DNA from: an uncultured Clostridia bacterium
GTDB taxonomy: Bacteria > Bacillota > Clostridia > UBA1212
Assembly: GCA_947304585.1 (NCBI GenBank)
Contig: CAMZBI010000004.1
Location: forward strand, 21,192-85,191
Direction: 5' to 3'
DNA length: 64,000 nucleotides
The position numbers and the translations under genes were made by a program. The notes under the pieces were generated by a model. It saw only the letters and a list, made by a program, of their open reading frames with translations. It searched no databases and was not told the DNA's origin. Below are positions 58,008 to 64,000 of the stretch, piece by piece. The first letter of the stretch is position 1. Each line of letters opens with the position of its first letter.

Positions 58008-60530
58008 ATGGACCCGGAGGATTTTAACTGGGACGACATCGAAAACGAGACAACTGAGAGCGGTGCCGGCGGCCCTGAGGACGCCGGCTTTGGCGCGTCT
58101 TCCGAAAACATCGATTTCGGAGATCCCGTCGAACCGGAGGAAGAAAGCGCTACCGCTCACGGTGCTTCTGAAAGTTTCGGAGCGGAGAATGCGGAAACCC
58201 CGAAGAAAAAGAAATTCAACTTCAAAGAGAAAAGTCTGGCCCTCCTCAAACTCACCTGGGAGGCCCTCAGGGACCTGTTTTTGAGACCCGCCAAAGTTTA
58301 CGGAAGCGCTTCCGGCAAGACCGTCGGAATAATCAGGGGCGTTGCCGTGGTATCTGTAGTGCTTCTGGCGATCATTGTTCTTTACTACGGATTCCTCATG
58401 ATCTTAAGAGGGGAAAAGTACAGAAAAGAGGCCTACGAATCCCAGAACAGAGTCTTTGAGACCGCCGCACGCCGGGGCAACATTTACGATTCCCTCGGCA
58501 ATCCGTTGGCGATAACCGTGGACACGTTTACCGTCAGCGTGTCCAGAACCGAGATAACTACATACGGAGAGGAAACTTATAAGGACGGAGACGTCAACGA
58601 CTACCGGCGGCTTGTGGCCAAGGGCATTTCCGACAGGACCGGAGTTGACGCCGACTGGATATTTGAGGAACTTCAGAAGACCGTCGGAAACTACAAAAAC
58701 GTTGCGGTAAACATTGAAGCTTCGGCAGGGGAAGCTCTCAAGAAATGGATCTCGGATGAGAAGATAAAGGGCGTGACTGTGACCGCCTCCACCTCCAGAT
58801 ATTACCCCTGCGGATCTCTTGCCGCCCACGTGGTTGGCTTTACGGGAACCGACAACACAGGTCTCGTCTGCGGCATGGAGGTCATGTTCAACGACGAGCT
58901 GAAGGGCACCAACGGCAAGGTCCTTGCCACAGTTGAAAAGAACGGCAACGCCATCACCGGAGAGCCCCGGGAGGTCATCCAGGAACTGGAAAACGGACTT
59001 AATGTCTGCCTGACCATCGACAAAAACATCCAGCAGATCGCTGAAGACGTGCTTGCCGAGGCGGTGAGGGATTTTGGCGTCACAGAAGGGGGCGCTGCAG
59101 TGGTAATGGATCCCCACACGGGGAGTGTTTTGGCCATGGCCTCATATCCCACCTTTGACCTCAACGATCCTTTCACGGTTCCGGAGGGACTGCAGGAAAG
59201 GTCTTACTTTGAAGAGACTGAGGAGAGCGGTTTCCTTGACGGCTTTGTCTGGAAGAACCGGGCCATCGCCACCTCCTATGAACCGGGATCCACTTTCAAA
59301 ACTATTACGTCCGCCATCGCTCTTGAGGAGGGCGTGGTGACCCCCGACGACGAGGTCAGCGACGACCCTCTGTCCCTCGCGGGCTGGACGATCCACTGTT
59401 CCACTGCATCAACGGAGCAGGGCCACGGTCAGGAACAGTTCCGTCTTGCCGTTGCCAATTCCTGCAACCCGGTCATGGCAAGGGTCGCCCTCAGGGCGGG
59501 AGTCAAGACGTTCTACAGCTACGTCAAAGCCTTTGGTTTCTACAACAAAACCAACATCCTGCTCTCCGGCGAGGAGGTTGGCGTGATGCACCAGAGCCCG
59601 GCGGAGATAGACCTTGCCGTTATGGCTTTCGGTCAGCGTTTTACCATCACTCCGATCCAGCTGGCCAGCGCCTATTGCGCAGTCGCCAACGGAGGCACTC
59701 TCTACGAGCCCCGCATCGTCTCCTCCTTGACGGACGAAAACGGAAGAGTCGTGAAAGAATATGCGCCGAAGCAGGTGCGGCAGGTGATCTCGAAGAACAC
59801 ATCAGCCACTGTGCTGGAACTTCTTGAAGGCGTTGTCACCACAGGTACCGGCGGAAGAGCATACATCTGCGGCTACAAGGTCGCGGGAAAGACCGGAACA
59901 TCCCAGACCGTGGACACAGAGACAAGGGGCCGCTACGTGGTATCCTTCACTGCTGTTGCCCCCTCCGACAGGCCCGAAATAGTGGTACTGGTAATGATGG
60001 ACCACCCGACGGTTGGCGACGTGTCCGGTTCAAGAATGGGCGCCTGGGCCGCCGGGAAGATCATTAAGAGAGTTCTTGAATACAAGCAGGTCAAAAAGAT
60101 ATATACCGAGGACGACTTCGCCAGGATCCGCAACGTTTATTTCGCCGACGACCTGACGGGGCGGACCTTCATCGACGCAATGAACTGGATAAAGACCAGT
60201 TCCAGAGCCTACAACGTGATAGTCGTAGGGGACCCGGAGACCCATCCGCAGGTTGCCCGCCAATACCCCGAAGCCGGCGTTTACACCGCAAGGGAATGTA
60301 CTCAGGTCCTCTATTTCACCGACGATCCCGAGGCAAAGGCGGCCTTTGTCAAAGTGCCCGACTGCGTTGGCATGGACATTGGCGAGGCCCACAACACGGT
60401 GACCGCCCTTGAACTCAACATGGACTGCCGCGCCGGCGACGTTATTATCTCCCAAAGCATAGAACCGGGCACCCTTGTGGAAAAGGGTACCGTGATAGTG
60501 ATGAAAGCCGAGAAACGGTCGGAGGACTGA
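58008..60530 (+). CDS. Class B penicillin-binding protein (transpeptidase) with PASTA domain
   Basis: This septal or spore-cortex type transpeptidase crosslinks peptidoglycan. I use ATG 58008, 5 nt after GGAGG (840 residues). An acidic cytoplasmic extension of about 105 residues precedes the membrane helix (about 107-133); this is longer than in usual FtsI/SpoVD proteins. The dimerisation domain follows (RGNIYDSLGNPLAIT). The transpeptidase domain has SxxK in PGSTFKT near 428, SxN in ANSCNP near 485 and KTG in AGKTGTSQ near 628. A single PASTA domain ends the protein (KVPDCVGMDIGEAHNTV). Domain order fits PBP2B/SpoVD; which one cannot be decided. Confidence 0.93.
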   Translation: MDPEDFNWDDIENETTESGAGGPEDAGFGASSENIDFGDPVEPEEESATAHGASESFGAENAETPKKKKFNFKEKSLALLKLTWEALRDLFLRPAKVYGSASGKTVGIIRGVAVVSVVLLAIIVLYYGFLMILRGEKYRKEAYESQNRVFETAARRGNIYDSLGNPLAITVDTFTVSVSRTEITTYGEETYKDGDVNDYRRLVAKGISDRTGVDADWIFEELQKTVGNYKNVAVNIEASAGEALKKWISDEKIKGVTVTASTSRYYPCGSLAAHVVGFTGTDNTGLVCGMEVMFNDELKGTNGKVLATVEKNGNAITGEPREVIQELENGLNVCLTIDKNIQQIAEDVLAEAVRDFGVTEGGAAVVMDPHTGSVLAMASYPTFDLNDPFTVPEGLQERSYFEETEESGFLDGFVWKNRAIATSYEPGSTFKTITSAIALEEGVVTPDDEVSDDPLSLAGWTIHCSTASTEQGHGQEQFRLAVANSCNPVMARVALRAGVKTFYSYVKAFGFYNKTNILLSGEEVGVMHQSPAEIDLAVMAFGQRFTITPIQLASAYCAVANGGTLYEPRIVSSLTDENGRVVKEYAPKQVRQVISKNTSATVLELLEGVVTTGTGGRAYICGYKVAGKTGTSQTVDTETRGRYVVSFTAVAPSDRPEIVVLVMMDHPTVGDVSGSRMGAWAAGKIIKRVLEYKQVKKIYTEDDFARIRNVYFADDLTGRTFIDAMNWIKTSSRAYNVIVVGDPETHPQVARQYPEAGVYTARECTQVLYFTDDPEAKAAFVKVPDCVGMDIGEAHNTVTALELNMDCRAGDVIISQSIEPGTLVEKGTVIVMKAEKRSED

Positions 60531-60555
60531 AAAGGCTTCTGAAGAGAGGAAAAAC

Positions 60556-62046
60556 ATGAAACTCAGAGATCTCATCGAAAGTATTACCGCCGAGGTGAAA
60601 GGAGATCCGGATATCGAAATCACCGGCGTCTCCTCATCGACCTCTCTTGTGGAACCCGGCAACTGCTTTATCTGCATCAGAGGGTTCAAAACCGACGGTC
60701 ATACATTTGCAGAAAAAGCAAGGGAACTTGGCGCCGCCGCCATTGTGATGGACGATAGAAATTCTTTTGAAAACTTCGCCAATGCCTCAAAGGAGCAGAT
60801 ATCCGCAGGAAATCTAACTCTTGTTCTGACTTCCTCGTCAAGGCATGCGGCGGCAATGCTTGCCGACACTTTCTACGGACACCCCTCGGGCAAGCTCAGG
60901 CTGACGGGAGTCACCGGCACAAAGGGCAAAACCACCACAACTTTGATGATAAAGAAGATCATGGACACCGCAGGACGAAAAACAGGTCTTGTGGGCACCA
61001 TGTACAACATGATAGGCGACGAAAAGATCGAGACCGACAGGACCACCCCCGAGGCCTTGGTCCTTCAGCCTTTGCTCAAAAGGATGGCCGACTGCGGCGT
61101 GTCCGACTGCATAATGGAGGTGTCCTCACAGGGACTGAAACTTGAAAGGGTCGGCGGCTGCGAATACAGCACCTGCGTGTTTACAAACCTTTCCAGGGAT
61201 CACATTGGCGATACAGAGCACCCGGATATGGAGGACTATGCAGCCAGCAAGGCCAAACTGTTCGGAATGTGCCAAAACGGCCTGTTCAACAGGGACAGCG
61301 ACTGGTTCGAGAGACTGTCAAGGGATGCAACCTGCAAGGTCTATACCTACGGGATCGACAATCCGGCGGATTTCAGGGCGGAGAACATTTGCTACGGAAG
61401 CGATTTTGTGGAATACGAGCTGTGCGGCCTTTGCCCCAGAACAAAGATCCGGGTGAATATCCCCGGCAAATTCAGCGTCTACAATTCCATGGCCGCAGCC
61501 GCCTGCGCATATCTGGAGGGGGTTCCGGTAAGCGTCTCGGCGGAAGCCTTGTCGGACATAGTGGTGAAGGGGAAGGCGGAAGTTGTGCCCACGGGCAGGG
61601 ATTTTACGGTCATGATCGACTACGCCCACAATCCGGACAGTTTTATAAACATAATTACCACCGTCAAGGCCTTCGCCAAGCGGGTCGTGTTCCTTTTCGG
61701 AGCCGGCGGCGACCGCAACAGGCCCAGAGCTCTAATGGGCGAGACAGCGGCAAAGTATGCAGATTTCACGATAATCACATCCGACAACCCCCGCACCGAG
61801 GACCCGGCAAAGATAGTTGCCGACATAGAGGAGGGGGCCCGCAGGACAGGTAAGCCCTATGTTTGTATAATTGACAGAAGAGAAGCTATATGGTATGCTA
61901 TTAAAAATGCAAGATCCGGGGACGTGATCATATTGGCGGGTAAAGGCCATGAGACCACCCAGATCTTCAAAGACAGGACAGTTCCTTTCGACGAGAGAAC
62001 GGTGGTAAGAGAAGCCCTTGATTCCCTCGGCGGAGTTGAAAACTGA
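60556..62046 (+). CDS. murE: UDP-MurNAc-L-Ala-D-Glu:meso-diaminopimelate ligase
   Basis: It adds the third amino acid of the peptidoglycan stem peptide in the cytoplasm, using ATP. The 496 residues have the Mur-ligase order: N-terminal UDP-binding domain, ATP loop GVTGTKGKTTTT near 120-130, central domain with TPEALVLQPLL, SSQGLKLERV, FTNLSRDHIGDTEHPDMEDY, and DYAHNPDSF. The C-terminal domain contains SDNPRTEDP near 408; DNPR is the mark of meso-DAP-specific enzymes, so the cell wall is probably A1-gamma type. AGAGGA lies upstream. The usual next gene murF is absent. Confidence 0.97.
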   Translation: MKLRDLIESITAEVKGDPDIEITGVSSSTSLVEPGNCFICIRGFKTDGHTFAEKARELGAAAIVMDDRNSFENFANASKEQISAGNLTLVLTSSSRHAAAMLADTFYGHPSGKLRLTGVTGTKGKTTTTLMIKKIMDTAGRKTGLVGTMYNMIGDEKIETDRTTPEALVLQPLLKRMADCGVSDCIMEVSSQGLKLERVGGCEYSTCVFTNLSRDHIGDTEHPDMEDYAASKAKLFGMCQNGLFNRDSDWFERLSRDATCKVYTYGIDNPADFRAENICYGSDFVEYELCGLCPRTKIRVNIPGKFSVYNSMAAAACAYLEGVPVSVSAEALSDIVVKGKAEVVPTGRDFTVMIDYAHNPDSFINIITTVKAFAKRVVFLFGAGGDRNRPRALMGETAAKYADFTIITSDNPRTEDPAKIVADIEEGARRTGKPYVCIIDRREAIWYAIKNARSGDVIILAGKGHETTQIFKDRTVPFDERTVVREALDSLGGVEN

Positions 62047-62069
62047 CAGATTATTTTGGAGGTATCGTT

Positions 62070-62486
62070 ATGAAATATTGCAAAAATTGCGGCGCATCGA
62101 TTCCGGACGAATCGGTATTTTGTGAGAATTGCGGAGCAGTGTGCGAGGCTGACAACGGCGGAACGCCCCAGCCTGTATTCACACCTGCCGAGGAAGTTTC
62201 TGCTGAGTCCCAGCCCAACTGCCTTATAACGGCGATAATCGGCCTGGCCCTTTCCTGCTGGCCTGTAACGTCTATAGCGGGCATCATCGTATCGGCAATC
62301 GCCCTGAAGAAGATAAAGGGAATTAACGGGAAACTGACAGTTAAAAACAAGGTCGCAAAGATCCTTGCCATCGTAGGACTCGTCTCCTCCATCTTCTGCA
62401 CGGTTGCCTACGGAATTTCGTTCCTTGCAGGTATTGTTGCAGGTCTGTCGGGCGTTGCCGATCAGGTAGCAAATTCGATTTATTGA
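62070..62486 (+). CDS. Zinc-ribbon plus DUF4190-like membrane protein (1)
   Basis: This 138-residue protein starts after GGAGG. An N-terminal zinc ribbon (CKNCGASIPDESVFCENCG, four cysteines) is followed by an acidic linker and two hydrophobic segments (about 50-75 and 95-125) separated by a basic loop (KKIKGINGKLTVKNK). This is the pattern of zinc-ribbon DUF4190-type proteins common in Firmicutes, with no known function. It is first of three similar genes; it lies 23 nt after murE, so it may ride on the same transcript. Confidence 0.88.
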   Translation: MKYCKNCGASIPDESVFCENCGAVCEADNGGTPQPVFTPAEEVSAESQPNCLITAIIGLALSCWPVTSIAGIIVSAIALKKIKGINGKLTVKNKVAKILAIVGLVSSIFCTVAYGISFLAGIVAGLSGVADQVANSIY

Positions 62487-62517
62487 TCAAGCGACAGATC
62501 GACGGGAGAACAAACCA

Positions 62518-63198
62518 ATGCCATTTTGCACCAATTGCGGAGCACCGGTGAACCCCGGTGACTCTTTCTGCGAGTACTGCGGAACAAGAATAGCGGGCTT
62601 GTCCGGAATTGCACCTGCCGGGGAGCAGACATCAGAGGTCCCGGTGGAAGAACAGCCTGAAGGCGTGCAGGAGCCGGAAGCTTTTGAGGAACCGGAGTCT
62701 GCTCAGGACACCGAACCGCCTGTTGATAACGGTCCTGCGGAAGAGCCCTCTGAGACAGAGGAGACATCTGCCGTTGAAGGTGATGCCGAAGAGGCTCCGA
62801 AAAATGCCGAAAGGGAACAGGAAGAGGTTGTTGACAGTTTGCCGGAGCAGGATCAGAATTCCGGTGAACAGCAGATAGAAAATACGGTCGAAGCCGGACC
62901 CTCAGCCGCTGAGCCTCCGAAAGCCCCTGAACAAAGAAGTTACATCGCCGGAGCCATTATCGGAATAGCGTTTGCGATCCTGATCCCGCTGGTGGGCCTT
63001 ATCGTTTCCGCCGCGACACTGAGTGCACTGAAAAAGCTCAAAGTTCGGCTGAACGGCGGCAATATAGCCGCAAAGGTTCTGTCGATACTGGGAATCGTTC
63101 TGTCGGTGCTGGTCATGGCGCTGTGCGCGGTAATAGTTATATTAAACTTTGGCCAGGTAATGACCTTTGTTTCTTCTCTTTTCAGCGCTGTTATCTGA
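62518..63198 (+). CDS. Zinc-ribbon plus DUF4190-like membrane protein (2)
   Basis: This 226-residue protein has an N-terminal zinc ribbon (CTNCGAPVNPGDSFCEYCG), a very acidic linker of about 110 residues rich in Glu and Pro (low complexity), and two hydrophobic segments (about 142-168 and 185-215) around a basic loop. It has the same layout as the preceding protein with a longer linker. ATG follows GACGGGAG. Confidence 0.88.
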   Translation: MPFCTNCGAPVNPGDSFCEYCGTRIAGLSGIAPAGEQTSEVPVEEQPEGVQEPEAFEEPESAQDTEPPVDNGPAEEPSETEETSAVEGDAEEAPKNAEREQEEVVDSLPEQDQNSGEQQIENTVEAGPSAAEPPKAPEQRSYIAGAIIGIAFAILIPLVGLIVSAATLSALKKLKVRLNGGNIAAKVLSILGIVLSVLVMALCAVIVILNFGQVMTFVSSLFSAVI

Positions 63199-63208
63199 CA
63201 GTTGTCGG

Positions 63209-63264
63209 ACAGCCGGAGGAGCAGGCAAAAATGCGGAAAAACAATCGCTGATCCGGCTGTTTTT
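63209..63264 (+). terminator. Possible terminator with a long loop
   Basis: ACAGCCGG (63209-63216) pairs with CCGGCTGT (63253-63260), followed by four T. The 36-nt loop makes it uncertain. Confidence 0.4.
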
Positions 63265-63290
63265 CGCAATGAATAAAGGAGATTAAGAAA

Positions 63291-63860
63291 ATGTCGTTTT
63301 GTCCAAATTGCGGAACAGACGTGGGTGAAGACGCCAATTTCTGCCCCGTTTGCGGAAAATATGTCGGTGTGATTCCGGTGCAGCCGGTTGTTGCCGAAGA
63401 AGCCCCGAAAGAGGAACCGGTTCCCGAGCCCGAGTCAGCTTCGGTTGATCCGATTAATACGGAACCGGAACCCGCAACCAAAGCCGGACCTGAAACAGCA
63501 GAGCCTTTCCCGAAAAGGATTTTTATATTTGCCTTGGTTTCCGCGGGAATGATCTATCTCAGCGGCAAGGTGTTCATCGACAACATCAAAGACCTTGGCA
63601 AACAGTCGTCAGCCGGACAGGCAGGAACCATTGCCCTCATGTGCTTCATCATGATGTGTGCAGCAGCCGGAGCCGTCGTATTTGCAGCACTTGCAAGAAA
63701 ACAGCTGGCAGCCATGGGAGAGAAGCCTTCTTCGGGGCTTGGCAAAGCCACAGCGATCATAACGAAGATCGCCTTCCCGCTTTCCATAGTTCTCGCATCT
63801 GCTTCGGGAACCTTTATGCTTGTTGAGATCATTGCGTTACTGACCGGGGCGGTTAAGTAA
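63291..63860 (+). CDS. Zinc-ribbon membrane protein (3)
   Basis: This 189-residue protein follows AAAGGAG. It has a zinc ribbon (CPNCGTDVGEDANFCPVCG), an acidic linker of about 45 residues, and three hydrophobic segments (about 80-95, 115-140 and 160-185). Its membrane part is different from the two before it, with IALMCFIMMCAAAGAVVFAAL. Function is unknown. Confidence 0.87.
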   Translation: MSFCPNCGTDVGEDANFCPVCGKYVGVIPVQPVVAEEAPKEEPVPEPESASVDPINTEPEPATKAGPETAEPFPKRIFIFALVSAGMIYLSGKVFIDNIKDLGKQSSAGQAGTIALMCFIMMCAAAGAVVFAALARKQLAAMGEKPSSGLGKATAIITKIAFPLSIVLASASGTFMLVEIIALLTGAVK

Positions 63861-63907
63861 CAGGCGCGGAAACTCTTCCGCCAGAAATTGTTTTGATAAA
63901 AAAAGAT

Positions 63908-63945
63908 ACGGAGAAAACTGTTTCGTTCAGCTTTCTCCGTTTTTT
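63908..63945 (+). terminator. Intrinsic terminator after the zinc-ribbon genes
   Basis: ACGGAGAAA (63908-63916) pairs with TTTCTCCGT (63932-63940) and is followed by T-run to 63945. The group II intron-like sequence begins on the next base. Confidence 0.88.
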
Positions 63946-64000
63946 GTGTGCCGGGCACGGCACAGTTCTTGCGGGTGAAAGTCCCGCCACAGGTAGTTAC
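63946..64000 (+). mobile_element. 5-prime end of a probable group II intron (cut by window end)
   Basis: The sequence starts GTGTGCCGGGCACGGC and continues with GCGGGTGAAAGTCCCGCC. GUGYG is the conserved 5-prime end of group II introns, and the GGGTGAAAGTCCC hairpin is the familiar domain I feature found shortly after it in many bacterial group II introns. It begins directly after the T-run of an intrinsic terminator, the usual target of class C introns. The rest, including any reverse transcriptase, lies outside the window, so class and activity cannot be settled. Confidence 0.75.

Overview
The window looks like a chromosomal segment of an uncultured anaerobic Clostridia-type Firmicute, probably gut or rumen. 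The housekeeping blocks are arranged as in Clostridia (recA-recX-rimO-pgsA, plsX-acpP-rnc, mraZ-rsmH-ftsL-pbp-murE). Promoters are clear sigma-A types, ribosome binding sites are AGGAGG-like, and MurE carries the DNPR motif of meso-diaminopimelate ligases. Solo ECF transport, a small Tad-type pilus locus and several plant-sugar enzymes fit the same picture. Base composition is near 50 percent GC by eye. No genus can be named from the sequence alone.

Layout. 1-7.9 kb: two adjacent genes for large membrane proteins of unknown role; the second combines membrane helices, a degenerate helicase-like region, a zinc ribbon with a DA1-like peptidase remnant, and a transglutaminase-like domain. 8-12.5 kb: a small protein with an RNxxxH motif, an apparently autoregulated TetR-acetyltransferase fusion, three further GNAT acetyltransferases and a flavoprotein. 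12.5-15.3 kb: a membrane protein with two RCK/TrkA-like Rossmann domains and a C-terminal RyR-like motif, behind a promoter with twin palindromes. 15.4-24 kb: a sugar-acid locus (mannonate dehydratase, mannonate oxidoreductase, two TIM-barrel isomerases, two Gfo/Idh/MocA dehydrogenases) facing a GH78 rhamnosidase. 24-24.6 kb: three stacked repeat types, including an exact 10-bp array. 24.6-28.6 kb: CpaF-TadB-TadC-Flp-FHA genes. 28.8-32.2 kb: tRNA-Ser, tRNA-Arg and an ECF transporter. 33-41 kb: core DNA repair, lipid and RNA processing genes. 41-44 kb: ComEA-like, S41 protease and DUF308 genes on the minus strand. 44-55 kb: hairpin-repeat arrays and secreted or sugar-related proteins (Pro/Thr-linked lipoproteins, DUF4091 proteins, nucleoside hydrolase, a second rhamnosidase-like protein). 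55-62 kb: a long structured leader and the start of the division and cell-wall cluster, which stops after murE. 62-64 kb: three zinc-ribbon membrane proteins, then a terminator directly followed by what looks like the 5-prime end of a group II intron.

The strongest unusual signals are the roughly 500-nt hairpin-rich leader of mraZ, the two multi-domain membrane systems (109-7879 and 12637-15333), the exact 10-bp TCGAA array at 24431-24560, the dispersed short-hairpin arrays, and a marked excess of the octamer CGCCAATG/CATTGGCG in all reading frames and between genes. All family assignments come from reading motifs, not from database searches.
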